This document shows positions 33,686 through 42,157 of a DNA stretch of 64,000 bases, piece after piece (within the stretch, counting starts at the first letter, position 1; every line of letters starts with the position of its first letter). The notes under the pieces are model-generated. The model searched no databases. It worked only from the letters and a program-made list of their open reading frames with translations, and was not told the DNA's origin. The DNA is taken from the NCBI RefSeq assembly GCF_025384765.1, contig NZ_VHLL01000002.1, positions 248,001-312,000 on the forward strand. Direction: 5' to 3'. Source of the DNA: Methanoculleus formosensis (GTDB lineage Archaea > Halobacteriota > Methanomicrobia > Methanomicrobiales > Methanoculleaceae). The translations under genes were made by a program, and so were the position numbers.

Positions 33686-34270
33686 TTATTTTTCCTGTCG
33701 GCTCTCCAGCAGGACCCGGATCGCCCGTAACTCTTCCACGACCGCATCGGCGGTCAGCGGTTCTTCCGGCGCACCCTCGACCGCAACCGGCCCGGTCCTC
33801 CGCACGAAGTTCATGATCTTCTCCTGGAGATCCCTTGGGTCGGCTATCCCGTTGATGACGATCTCCGCCTGCGCCTGGGCGGAGTAGCCCGCGGTCTGCA
33901 CCCTGACCGCCGAGAAGGAGAAGAACCGCATCAGGGGCCCCTGGGAGATATCGACGTTCGTGATCCGGTTGTAGGGGACGATCCCCGTCTGCCGGAACCA
34001 GACCCCGCGCTGCCAGGTCACCTCGGTGACGCTGAGCCGGTAGACGATGCTCTCGTGGTAGAGCGGTATCCAGTAGGCGACGAAGGCGATGACGGCGAGC
34101 GACGGGATGGCGATGGCGAGAGCGACGGGCGGCGGGCTGAAGATGACGGCGGGAGCAAGCCACGGCAGAACGAGGAAGACGACGGCCAGGACCAGGGACG
34201 CGTAGAGGTACGACCGGAACTGCGGCACCGGTTTGAACGCTTCTCCTATGCGAAAGGTGATGAGGGGCAT
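33686..34270 (-). CDS. Membrane protein with bacterial-type PH domain (bPH2)
   Basis: This 194-aa protein has two hydrophobic helices (about 22-42 and 48-70) and then a bPH2 domain (about 72-160). The domain includes YRLSVTEVTWQRGVWF, the typical IPYNRITNVDISQGPL-like VPYNRITNV strand, and a RVQTAGYSAQA strand. Family members are membrane-linked and of unknown function. It is encoded 9 nt downstream of the acetyltransferase in the same direction. Confidence 0.85.
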   Translation of the reverse strand: MPLITFRIGEAFKPVPQFRSYLYASLVLAVVFLVLPWLAPAVIFSPPPVALAIAIPSLAVIAFVAYWIPLYHESIVYRLSVTEVTWQRGVWFRQTGIVPYNRITNVDISQGPLMRFFSFSAVRVQTAGYSAQAQAEIVINGIADPRDLQEKIMNFVRRTGPVAVEGAPEEPLTADAVVEELRAIRVLLESRQEK

Positions 34271-34279
34271 GGTATCGCA

Positions 34280-34765
34280 TCATTCTCTGCCGGAGCAGAT
34301 TAAATCTTCCCGGTCGGTGAGGTCTCTTCGGAGGATGCAGCGATCGCCTCCCTCGCCGAAGTAGGCCGGGCAGAACTCCGTCTCCAGAAAGCCGTGCCGC
34401 GCGTAGAGCGCACGGGCGGCGCGGTTCTCCGGCGCGACCGAGAGATAGACCTCATACGCGCCCCGCTCCCGGAGGGCGGCGATGACGGCGGAAACGAGCC
34501 TCTCCCCGAACCCCCTGCGCTGGTACCGCTCCGCCACCACCAGCCGGACGATCCATCCTGTCGTCTGCCGGTGCTGGACGAGAGCGCCGATGGTGTAGCC
34601 GGCGACCTCCCCGCCGGACTCCGCGACGAGGAAGGTCCCGGCGAAGAGGACGCCGGCCTGCCGGATGAAGACCTCGGGTTTGCACCCACTCGGGCTGTTC
34701 TCCCGCTCCAGATCACAGACCGCCAAAAAATCCGTATCACGGTATCCCCTGATCGTCGGTTCCAT
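34280..34765 (-). CDS. GNAT-family N-acetyltransferase
   Basis: This 161-aa protein has the GNAT fold. Strand 4 and the acetyl-CoA loop appear as VRLVVAERYQRRGFGERLV, where RRGFG is the pyrophosphate-binding R/Q-x-x-G-x-G/A. Later, NRAARALYARHGF is the classical C-terminal motif. It is similar in type to RimI-like acetyltransferases, but the substrate cannot be told. It heads a two-gene unit with the PH-domain membrane protein. Confidence 0.88.
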   Translation of the reverse strand: MEPTIRGYRDTDFLAVCDLERENSPSGCKPEVFIRQAGVLFAGTFLVAESGGEVAGYTIGALVQHRQTTGWIVRLVVAERYQRRGFGERLVSAVIAALRERGAYEVYLSVAPENRAARALYARHGFLETEFCPAYFGEGGDRCILRRDLTDREDLICSGRE

Positions 34766-34831
34766 GCCGATATATATGCCGTGAGGTAAAAAAGAGGAGA
34801 CGATCCCCGGCGAAAGGCCATCCCGGGGTGC

Positions 34832-35038
34832 TCACTTCTTCATGCCCTTCTGGAGCATGTCGCGTGCCATCTTGTAGGTCTCGATCTTGTACTGCATCAT
34901 CTCGACGCGCTGCTCCTTCATCTTGATGCGGGACTCGAGCATCCGCACCATCAACTGCCGCATCTCGTCCTCGTCGAGGAGATCGTACATCTTCCCGAGA
35001 AGCATATCGTGGGCGCCGTATCCGCCGTGATGTGTCAT
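34832..35038 (-). CDS. Small helical protein of unknown function
   Basis: This 68-aa protein consists mostly of one charged helix (about 22-66) rich in Met, Arg, Lys and Glu, with heptad-like spacing, after a glycine/histidine-containing start (MTHHGGYGAHD). It probably forms a coiled coil. A good TATA box at 35101-35110 and a GC-rich hairpin in the leader support it as a real gene. No family is recognised. Confidence 0.65.
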   Translation of the reverse strand: MTHHGGYGAHDMLLGKMYDLLDEDEMRQLMVRMLESRIKMKEQRVEMMQYKIETYKMARDMLQKGMKK

Positions 35039-35052
35039 ACCATAACCCCCCC

Positions 35053-35110
35053 TGTACCGGCCCGCCCTGCGGGCGAACCGGCTCCCCGGTAGGAGCCGGG
35101 TTATAAATAT
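35053..35110 (-). promoter_or_regulatory. TATA box and GC-rich hairpins in the leader of the 68-aa gene
   Basis: ATATTTATAA on the minus strand (35101-35110) predicts a start near 35079. The ~40-nt leader contains GCCCGC/GCGGGC (around 35061-35077), which pair closely. Upstream of that, CGGCTCC and GGAGCCG (35078-35098) also form an inverted repeat around the start point. Confidence 0.45.
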
Positions 35111-35126
35111 CTTGCGGCGGGCCGGG

Positions 35127-36284
35127 TTACCGGGAAGACGTAAAGAGACCGCCGCGCTCTGCCCGGTTCCGGTCGATGCAGGCGTTGAGGACCTCTTCCA
35201 TCAGCCGGAGCGCCCCTTCCACCCCGGCGACCGCGTGGGAGGAGAGGGCGACCCTGTTCCGGAGCGGCAGCGTCAACCCGACGAATGCGGCGCCGGGGGC
35301 GATCGACGCTTCGTAGGAGGAACCGAGGATCAGGTCGGGTTCGGCGCCCCGGATCATATCCCGGATGACGGAGAAGTCGGTCGTATTCGTGGCGCCGGGC
35401 GCGCTGTTCCGGGCGGTGACGCAGGCGATATCGGCGCCGAGGTAGCGGTCGAGGAGGTCGGCGGCGAACGAGGCGTATGCGGCGGTGCCGGCGATCGCGA
35501 CCCGTGGAGGGTCAAACCTCCTGAGGTATTTGTCGCAGGCCTTCCTGATCCGGGCATCGGCCCACGCGACTTCTTCCATGACCGGCCGGGGGTCCACCCT
35601 GTCGATCTCGACGGTAAGCCGCTCGAAGGTCTCGGTGACACCATCGAGGCCGAGGATCGAGCCGCAGGAGATCCCGACGCCGCTTGCGATGTCCGGGTTC
35701 GTCCCGACGGTGAACGGCGCCGCCCGGCGGGTCGCGGCGTAACGGTCGAGGCAGAAGGTAGTGGCGACCGGCGCCCCGGCTAGGTTGAGCAGACGCCGCG
35801 CCTCGAGGGCGTTTCCCCGGCAGAAAGGGTCGGTGCGGCAGATGCCGTCGATGTTGACGCCGGGGGCGCCAGGGTCGACCTCCGGCGCGATCGTCTCGAG
35901 CGCACGGCGGTAGCCGGCCTCGAGGTCGCCGAGGAACCCGGGGCTGTCGACGACGAGGATCTGCCCGTCGCCGGCAAGGTCGCCGATATCCTCCCCCATG
36001 ATCGCGGGGACGCAGGTGTTGACCACGGCTATCCGGGCGTAGCGGCCGTCGAGTTCCCGGATCACCTCCGCGAGACGGGACTCCGTTCCGAAGATGACCT
36101 CGTTCTCGACGAGGAACGTCCCGTGGATGGGGACCCCGACGAGCGACGCGGGGTAGAAGTAGCACCCGCTCGAACCATGGACGACGACGGCGAGGTCCTC
36201 GAATCCCGCGAGGCAGGCGACCGCCCCGGTCATCGCACAGGGCCAGAGCGGGTTCTCGCACGGTGTATGCTGGTCGTTTTGCAT
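35127..36284 (-). CDS. Solitary nitrogenase component 1-like protein
   Basis: This 385-aa protein of the NifD/NifK superfamily has no nitrogenase neighbours. Cysteines at 9, 16, 24, 41 and 91 (ENPLWPC, HGSSGCYFYP, VVNTCVPAIMGEDI) match the region where relatives bind a P-cluster-like Fe-S cluster. EDIGDLAG follows, as in nitrogenase-like oxidoreductases. No reductase gene is adjacent, although cfbC 15 kb away could in principle serve. It is not CfbD, which is encoded at 20781, and its substrate is unknown. A TATA box at 36313-36320 lies about 31 nt upstream of the ATG. Confidence 0.8.
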   Translation of the reverse strand: MQNDQHTPCENPLWPCAMTGAVACLAGFEDLAVVVHGSSGCYFYPASLVGVPIHGTFLVENEVIFGTESRLAEVIRELDGRYARIAVVNTCVPAIMGEDIGDLAGDGQILVVDSPGFLGDLEAGYRRALETIAPEVDPGAPGVNIDGICRTDPFCRGNALEARRLLNLAGAPVATTFCLDRYAATRRAAPFTVGTNPDIASGVGISCGSILGLDGVTETFERLTVEIDRVDPRPVMEEVAWADARIRKACDKYLRRFDPPRVAIAGTAAYASFAADLLDRYLGADIACVTARNSAPGATNTTDFSVIRDMIRGAEPDLILGSSYEASIAPGAAFVGLTLPLRNRVALSSHAVAGVEGALRLMEEVLNACIDRNRAERGGLFTSSR

Positions 36285-36312
36285 CGATCTAGAAGATCAT
36301 GGCGGTGCGGGG

Positions 36313-36320
36313 ATATAAAA
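36313..36320 (-). promoter_or_regulatory. TATA box of the nitrogenase-like gene
   Basis: Reads TTTTATAT on the minus strand, about 31 nt from the ATG at 36284, so the leader would be only a few bases. Confidence 0.5.
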
Positions 36321-36370
36321 GACGGGTTCCGGGGGGAGGCGCTCGCGAGACATCTTTAGGTACCGGTGGC

Positions 36371-36456
36371 GCGGCTTCGCGTCCTTCGCGGCTTCGCGTG
36401 AGGTTGTAGTAGGAAAAGCAATCGGGTCTCACGCGAAGGACGCGAAGCCGCGAAGG
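36371..36456. repeat. CTTCGCG-rich inverted repeat, copy 1
   Basis: The left arm (36371-36402) and right arm (36428-36456) are inverted copies built from the unit CTTCGCG/CGCGAAG, with a 25-nt spacer. The left arm carries one extra 8-nt unit. Similar CGCGAAG-type intergenic repeats are common in bacteria and archaea; a second, more degenerate copy lies at 44418-44484. Confidence 0.75.
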
Positions 36457-36539
36457 AAAGGAGTTAACAACGCCCGGACTTCGCTCGAAACCCGGTTAGG
36501 GTGTGAAGATAGAAATAGAGGGAGAAAAGGCGGCAGGTC

Positions 36540-37661
36540 CTATACTGTCTTCACAAGCCCCGCGAGGTACCGCCCGACCTCGCTCGTCTTCTTCGCGCCG
36601 CCCATATCCCGGGTTACGTACCCGTCGAGGATACTCCTCTCGATCGCCCGGAGAACCGCCGCCGCTGCCTCGTGCTCGCCGAGGTGGTCGAGGAGCATCG
36701 AGCCCGCCCAGACGGTTGCAAGCGGGTTTGCAACGTCCTGGCCGCGGTACTTCGGCGCGGAGCCGTGGATCGGCTCGAACATCGAGGTCCCGGTCGGGTT
36801 GATGTTCCCGCCGGGGGCGAGCCCGAGCCCGCCCTGGATCATGGCGCCAAGGTCGGTGATGATGTCGCCGAACATGTTCGGGGTGACGACGACGTCGAAC
36901 CACTCGGGGTTCTTGACGAACCACATCGTGACGGCGTCGACGAAGTTGAACTCCGTTGCAACGCCCGGGTAGCCGGCGGCGACCTCGGTGAAGACGTCAC
37001 GCCAGAGGCCGTAGACGTCGGAGAGGACGTTTGCCTTGTCGACCGACGTGACCTTCTTCTCCCTCCGTTCCGCGAGATCGAAGGCGTAGCGGATCGCCCG
37101 CTCGGCACCCGGCCGGGTGATGATACCGATCTGGTAGGCGAGTTCGTCGGCGTCGGTCTCGACGTCGAGGCCGAATTTGACGTTGTAGAGGTCGCGGACG
37201 ACCTCGAGGGTCTTCTCCTCGCGCCGGCCGGCAAATCGCGAGCCGATCCCGACGTAGAAGTCCTCGGTGTTCTCCCTGACGACGACGAAGTCGATATCCT
37301 CGGGACGCTTGTTTGCGAGCGGCGTTGCAACCCCGTCGAGGAGTTTGATCGGTCTGAGATTGATGAACTGGTCGAAGTGGAACCGGATGGCAAGGAGGAT
37401 GCCCTTCTCCAGGATCCCGGGCTTCACCCGGTCGTCGCCGATGGCGCCGAAGTAGATCGCGGAGAACTTCGAGAGTTCCCGGATATCCTCCTCGGTCAGG
37501 AGTTCGCCCGTCTCAAGATAGCGTTCCGCTCCGATATCGAAGTCAGTCCACGCGACATCGAATCCATACCGCTCGCCCGCGGCGTCGATGACCTCTCTTC
37601 CTGCCGCGACGATCTCAGGGCCGATCCCGTCCCCGCCGATCGCGGCTACTCTGTGTTGCAT
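36540..37661 (-). CDS. leuB: 3-isopropylmalate dehydrogenase-type enzyme
   Basis: This 373-aa decarboxylating dehydrogenase belongs to the isocitrate/isopropylmalate family, with the N-terminal GGDGIGPEI, the metal/substrate segments NTEDFYVG and [16 protein letters not shown], and [15 protein letters not shown] near the NAD site. The family also contains tartrate dehydrogenase and the homoisocitrate dehydrogenase AksF of coenzyme B synthesis. Gene order with LeuC and LeuD supports leucine synthesis. Its start overlaps leuD by 16 nt. Confidence 0.85.
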   Translation of the reverse strand: MQHRVAAIGGDGIGPEIVAAGREVIDAAGERYGFDVAWTDFDIGAERYLETGELLTEEDIRELSKFSAIYFGAIGDDRVKPGILEKGILLAIRFHFDQFINLRPIKLLDGVATPLANKRPEDIDFVVVRENTEDFYVGIGSRFAGRREEKTLEVVRDLYNVKFGLDVETDADELAYQIGIITRPGAERAIRYAFDLAERREKKVTSVDKANVLSDVYGLWRDVFTEVAAGYPGVATEFNFVDAVTMWFVKNPEWFDVVVTPNMFGDIITDLGAMIQGGLGLAPGGNINPTGTSMFEPIHGSAPKYRGQDVANPLATVWAGSMLLDHLGEHEAAAAVLRAIERSILDGYVTRDMGGAKKTSEVGRYLAGLVKTV

Positions 37662-38137
37662 GTCTTCACCTCATCCAGGTCTTTCGCGTAGGCCACAAGC
37701 CCGCCGGCATCAACGATCTCTTTCATGAACCCGGGCACCGGCTCGACGGGGAGCCGCTTCCCGTTCACATCGATATAGCCTCCGGCGATATTCACGGTCA
37801 CGGCATCCCCGTCACGGACAGAGTCCGTCCCGGCAGAGATCAGGGGCAGGAGTCCCGTGTTGACGGCGTTCCGGTAGAAGATCCGCGCAAACGACTTCGC
37901 GACCACGACCTTCACCCCGGCGCCGAGGAGCGCGAGCGGCGCGTGCTCGCGGGAGGAGCCGCACCCGAAGTTGGTGCCGCCGACGACGACGTCGCCGTCC
38001 CGCACCTCTTGTGCAAACTCGTCCCTCGTCCCCTCGAACGCGTGCTTCGCGAGCTCCGCCGGGTCATAGATCGTGAGGAACCTGCCCGGTATGATTGCAT
38101 CCGTATCGATATCGTTGCCGAACTTCCAGACTCGCAT
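37646..38137 (-). CDS. leuD: 3-isopropylmalate dehydratase small subunit
   Basis: This 163-aa swivelling domain of the aconitase family has [25 protein letters not shown] and [14 protein letters not shown]. In archaea, residues after GR(Y/F)L help separate isopropylmalate isomerase from homoaconitase, which keeps an arginine there (YLRT). Here the segment reads GRFLTIYD, without the arginine, so isopropylmalate is the more likely substrate. It lies 3 nt behind leuC. Confidence 0.88.
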   Translation of the reverse strand: MRVWKFGNDIDTDAIIPGRFLTIYDPAELAKHAFEGTRDEFAQEVRDGDVVVGGTNFGCGSSREHAPLALLGAGVKVVVAKSFARIFYRNAVNTGLLPLISAGTDSVRDGDAVTVNIAGGYIDVNGKRLPVEPVPGFMKEIVDAGGLVAYAKDLDEVKTCNTE

Positions 38138-38140
38138 GAT

Positions 38141-39394
38141 TCACACCTCCCTCGGGTCGGTGATCTCACCGTAGAGGGCGCTCGCCGCCGCCGTCGCCGG
38201 CGAGGAGAGGTAGACCGATGCCTGAGCGCTCCCCTGCCTCCCCCGGAAGTTCCGGTTCGACGTCGAGAGCGAGACCTCTCCCGGAGCGAGGAGGCCGAAC
38301 GCCCCGCCCATGCAGGGGCCGCAGCAGGGCGCTTCCACGAGCGCGCCCGCCTCGACGAACCGCTCGATCAGCCCCGCCCGGAGGGCCTTCAAGTACTCCG
38401 TCCGCGAGGCCGGGATGACGATCACCCGGACCCCGTCGGCGAAGCGGTCGGCGTTTCCGAGCACCTCGGCCGCCTCGGCGAGATCCTCGTAGCGGCCGTT
38501 CGTGCAGGAGCCGATGAAGACCTGGTCGACCTTCGTCCCGGCGACATCCGTCACGTCCACGACGTTGTCAACGTTGTGCGGGACGGCGACCTGCGGGGCG
38601 AGGTCGGTGACGTCGTAGTGCCGGCGCTCCCGATAGCTCGCATCCGCATCGCCCTCGAGATCGAACGGCTTGATATCGCGGCGGGCGGTGACGTAGTCCC
38701 AGGTGGCCGCATCGGGCGCCACGATCCCCGCTTTTGCCCCCATCTCGATCGCCATGTTCGCGCAGGTCATCCGGCCCGCCATATTCATCTCGCGCATCGC
38801 CCGGCCGGCGAACTCGAGCGCCATGTAGGTCGCCCCATCCGCGCCTATATCCCCGGCGAGGGAGAGGATCAGGTCTTTTGCTCCCACCCTCCTACCGAAC
38901 GCACCCTCGACCTCGACCCGAATGCTCTCGGGCACCCGGAAGTAGAGCGCCCCGAACTTCAGGACGAACCCCATATCGGTCGAACCGATCCCGGTCGCGA
39001 ACGCCCCCGCCGCGCCGTAGGTGCAGGTGTGGGAGTCGGTGCCGACGACGATCTCGCCCGGCGCCGCCCGCCCCTTCTCCATCACGACCTGGTGGCAGAC
39101 GCCCTCCAGGAGGTCGTAGTTGTGGATCCCCTGCTCTTTTGCGAACTCCCGCATGAAGACGTGGTTCTCGGCGGCGGGAATCGAGTCGGCGGGAATCTGG
39201 TGGTCGAAGAGCATGATGATCCGCTCCGGATCGAATACGCGTTCTCCACCCATCTCGCGAAAGACCCTGACCGCAAGCGGGCCGGTGATGTCGTGGATCA
39301 TCGCTGCATCCACGGGTGCCATCACTACCTCTCCTGCGCGGACGGATCTTCCGCACCGTTGCGAAAATATCTTCTCTGCGATAGTCGCCGACAT
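38141..39394 (-). CDS. leuC: 3-isopropylmalate dehydratase large subunit
   Basis: This 417-aa aconitase-type catalytic subunit has three cysteines for its [4Fe-4S] cluster, in [10 protein letters not shown] and the CCGPCMGG pair. It also has [19 protein letters not shown] and [12 protein letters not shown] at 39394 gives the family N-terminus (TIAEKIFS). The open frame upstream to 39451 is not conserved-looking. It is the first gene of leuC-leuD-leuB. Confidence 0.92.
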   Translation of the reverse strand: MSATIAEKIFSQRCGRSVRAGEVVMAPVDAAMIHDITGPLAVRVFREMGGERVFDPERIIMLFDHQIPADSIPAAENHVFMREFAKEQGIHNYDLLEGVCHQVVMEKGRAAPGEIVVGTDSHTCTYGAAGAFATGIGSTDMGFVLKFGALYFRVPESIRVEVEGAFGRRVGAKDLILSLAGDIGADGATYMALEFAGRAMREMNMAGRMTCANMAIEMGAKAGIVAPDAATWDYVTARRDIKPFDLEGDADASYRERRHYDVTDLAPQVAVPHNVDNVVDVTDVAGTKVDQVFIGSCTNGRYEDLAEAAEVLGNADRFADGVRVIVIPASRTEYLKALRAGLIERFVEAGALVEAPCCGPCMGGAFGLLAPGEVSLSTSNRNFRGRQGSAQASVYLSSPATAAASALYGEITDPREV

Positions 39395-39538
39395 ACAGTA
39401 TCGTGTTCTGTTACGCGTTCCGGACGTATCTAACTTGTCCGGGCGCGCCACATGGTGCAGTGAATCAGAGCCTGTTTCGGTCGATTCCAGAGGACATCAT
39501 CCTTATGTGACTCCGTGTGGATTCTATAAGGAGAAGCG

Positions 39539-42157
39539 ATGACCGATGGACCGACTCCGGCAATGCGGCAGTATTACTCAGCGAAAGCCCAATACCCCGA
39601 TGCCGTCATCTTCTTCCGGATGGGGGACTTCTTCGAGACCTTCGGCGAGGACGCCGGCGTGGTGGCCCGGGAACTCGACATCACCCTGACGGCCCGGGGC
39701 AAGGACAAGAACGGCGACCGGATGCCGCTCGCGGGCGTTCCCCACCACGCCGCCGACGGCTACATCGCCCGCCTGGTGGCGAGAGGCTACAAGGTGGTGA
39801 TCTGCGACCAGGTGGAGGACCCCAAGACCGCGAAAGGCGTCGTGAAGCGGGAGGTGACGAGGGTGATCACCCCGGGAACCCTGATCGACTCATCGATGCT
39901 CGCCTCGGCCGGCGCCCACTACCTGATGGCGGTCGCCCCCGACCGGAAAGAGACCTTCGGGCTCGCGTTCCTCGACGTCTCGACCGGCGAGTTCTTCGTC
40001 TCCTCCGGGAGCGGCGGGCGCGACTACGCCGATCTCGTCTCGGAGGTCGTGCGCTACCGCCCGACGGAGGCGATCGTCCCCGAAAGCCTTGCAGGTGCGC
40101 TCCCCGCCCGGCTCGAAGCCCTCGGGGTGACGGTGAGCCGCTACCGCGACGACGCCTTCGAGACCGACGCGGCATACGAGCACCTCCGCGGGCAGTTCGG
40201 GACGGCGACGCTCGACGGCTACGGGTGCGCGGGGATACCCGGCGCGATAGCCGCGGCCGGAGCGGCCCTCCTCTACGCCCAGGAGACCCAGCAGTCGCCG
40301 CTCTCCCACATCTCGGGGCTCGCGACACGGGTGCCGTCGGGGAACATGGCGCTCGACGCGATCACCCTCAGAAACCTCGAGATCACGGCGGGCATCCGGG
40401 GCGAGGGCGACGCAACCACCCTGCTGGCCGCGCTCGACGTCACGGAGACGTCGATGGGGAGCCGGACGATGCGGTCGTTCCTGATCGCCCCCCTGCTCGG
40501 GAAGGAGGCGATCGAGGCGCGGCTCGATGCCGTTGAGTGGTTCGTTCTGCACGCGATCGAGAGGCAGGCGCTCCGCGCGACCCTCGGCGACTTCGCCGAC
40601 ATCGAGCGTATAGCAGGAAGAATCGCCTACGGGAACGCCGGCCCCCGGGACCTCGCGACGCTCGGGGACTCGCTCGCCGCCGTCCCGGACGTAAAGGAAC
40701 TCTTCGGCGCCGATGCCCCGGCCCTGGTTCGCGAGGCCCTCGACGCAATGAGCGACCACGCCGCCGTCGTCGACCTCATCGGCCGGGCGATCGTCGACGA
40801 GCCGCCGGCACGCGCGGTGGCCGGCGGGATGATCCGGGAAGGGTTCAACGCGAAACTTGACGAACTCCGGCACCTCGCGACGTCCGGGAAGGACTGGATC
40901 GCGGAGTTCCAGCAGCAGGAACGGGAGAGAACCGGGATCAAGTCGCTCAAGGTCGGCTACAACCGGGTCTTCGGCTACTACATCGAGGTGACGAGACCGA
41001 ACCTCTCCCTGGTGCCGCCGGAGTACGAGCGGCGGCAGACGACCGCGAACGGCGAACGCTACACGATACCCGAACTCCGGGAGAAGGAGGCGATGATCGC
41101 GACCGCCGAAGAGCGCCTTACCGCCCTCGAAGCGGAGATCTACGCAGAACTCGTCCGGACGCTCGCGGCGGAGGTCGCCGCCCTCCAGGCGACCGCCCGG
41201 GCGGTGGGGCTCCTCGACGTCTATGCGGCGCTTGCCGAGGTCGCCGCCCGCTACGGCTACACCCGCCCGGTGATCGAGGAGAACGGCCGGATCGTCATCC
41301 GCGACGGCCGCCACCCGGTGGTGGAGCGGCACCTCCCTGTCCCGTTCGTCCCGAACGACACCGAACTCGACTCCGCCGGCGACCAGATCATGATCATCAC
41401 CGGGGCGAACATGGCCGGCAAGTCCACCTACATGCGGGCGGTGGCGCTCTGCTGCATCATGGCCCAGATGGGGAGTTTCGTCCCGGCCCGGCACGCGACC
41501 GTCGGGATCGTGGACCGCGTCTTCACCCGGGTGGGAGCGTTCGACGACCTCGCCTCCGGGCAGTCGACGTTCATGGTCGAGATGCTCGAACTCGCGAACA
41601 TCTTAAACAACGCGACGGCACGAAGCCTCGTCATCCTCGACGAGATCGGGCGGGGGACGAGCACCCTCGACGGGTGCTCGATCGCCCGGGCGGTGGTGGA
41701 GTTCCTGCACGGGAAGGCGGTCGCGGGGCCGAGGACACTCTTTGCGACCCACTTCCACGACCTGGTCGACCTCGAAGGAACGCTCAAACGGGTGAAGAAC
41801 TTCCACTTCGCGGTGAAGGATACCGGAACCGATGTCGTCTTCCTCAGAAAAATCATCCCCGGCGCGACCGACCGGAGCTACGGCGTCCACGTCGCCCACC
41901 TTGCCGGCATCCCGAAGAAGGTGACCGACCGGGCGATGGAACTCCTGAAGGAGGCGTCGACCCGGGAACTCCCGGCCGGGGTGCGGGCGCCCCGCTACAC
42001 CCAGATGCTCCTCGTCGACCCGGGTGAGGGGGTCGTAGAGGAGAACCCGGCGGTCGGGGAACTCAAGAGGCTCAACCCCGACGAGATGACGCCAATCGAG
42101 GCGCTGAACGCCCTCTGCAGGCTCCAGAGGCTCGCGAACGGAGAGCGGGAGCGATGA
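39539..42157 (+). CDS. mutS: DNA mismatch repair protein MutS
   Basis: This is a bacterial-type MutS1 of 872 aa. The mismatch-reading F-x-E motif is present as GDFFETF (Phe31, Glu33). Walker A GANMAGKS lies at 622-629, and Walker B and the signature region appear as LVILDEIGRGTST. A C-terminal helix-turn-helix follows after the ATPase. ATG at 39539 follows AAGGAGAAGCG. Its stop overlaps the mutL start by 4 nt (ATGA). MutS/MutL of this kind are absent from many archaea and are thought to have reached Methanomicrobia from bacteria. Confidence 0.97.
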   Translation: MTDGPTPAMRQYYSAKAQYPDAVIFFRMGDFFETFGEDAGVVARELDITLTARGKDKNGDRMPLAGVPHHAADGYIARLVARGYKVVICDQVEDPKTAKGVVKREVTRVITPGTLIDSSMLASAGAHYLMAVAPDRKETFGLAFLDVSTGEFFVSSGSGGRDYADLVSEVVRYRPTEAIVPESLAGALPARLEALGVTVSRYRDDAFETDAAYEHLRGQFGTATLDGYGCAGIPGAIAAAGAALLYAQETQQSPLSHISGLATRVPSGNMALDAITLRNLEITAGIRGEGDATTLLAALDVTETSMGSRTMRSFLIAPLLGKEAIEARLDAVEWFVLHAIERQALRATLGDFADIERIAGRIAYGNAGPRDLATLGDSLAAVPDVKELFGADAPALVREALDAMSDHAAVVDLIGRAIVDEPPARAVAGGMIREGFNAKLDELRHLATSGKDWIAEFQQQERERTGIKSLKVGYNRVFGYYIEVTRPNLSLVPPEYERRQTTANGERYTIPELREKEAMIATAEERLTALEAEIYAELVRTLAAEVAALQATARAVGLLDVYAALAEVAARYGYTRPVIEENGRIVIRDGRHPVVERHLPVPFVPNDTELDSAGDQIMIITGANMAGKSTYMRAVALCCIMAQMGSFVPARHATVGIVDRVFTRVGAFDDLASGQSTFMVEMLELANILNNATARSLVILDEIGRGTSTLDGCSIARAVVEFLHGKAVAGPRTLFATHFHDLVDLEGTLKRVKNFHFAVKDTGTDVVFLRKIIPGATDRSYGVHVAHLAGIPKKVTDRAMELLKEASTRELPAGVRAPRYTQMLLVDPGEGVVEENPAVGELKRLNPDEMTPIEALNALCRLQRLANGERER

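Noticed and set aside
36371-36456. Possible CRISPR array
   Set aside because: The repeated units are inverted and contiguous, without evenly sized unique spacers.
36540-39394. Homoaconitase/homoisocitrate dehydrogenase genes of coenzyme B synthesis
   Set aside because: Considered because the families are shared, but the small subunit lacks the arginine of the YLRT motif typical of homoaconitase, and the leuC-leuD-leuB order fits leucine synthesis better. Not fully excluded.
37943-39433. Plus-strand frame of 496 codons opposite leuC/leuD
   Set aside because: Antisense shadow of two clearly recognisable genes.
39890-41494. Long minus-strand open frame (534 codons) opposite mutS
   Set aside because: Antisense to mutS, with Arg/Asp/Val-rich low-complexity translation and no family features.
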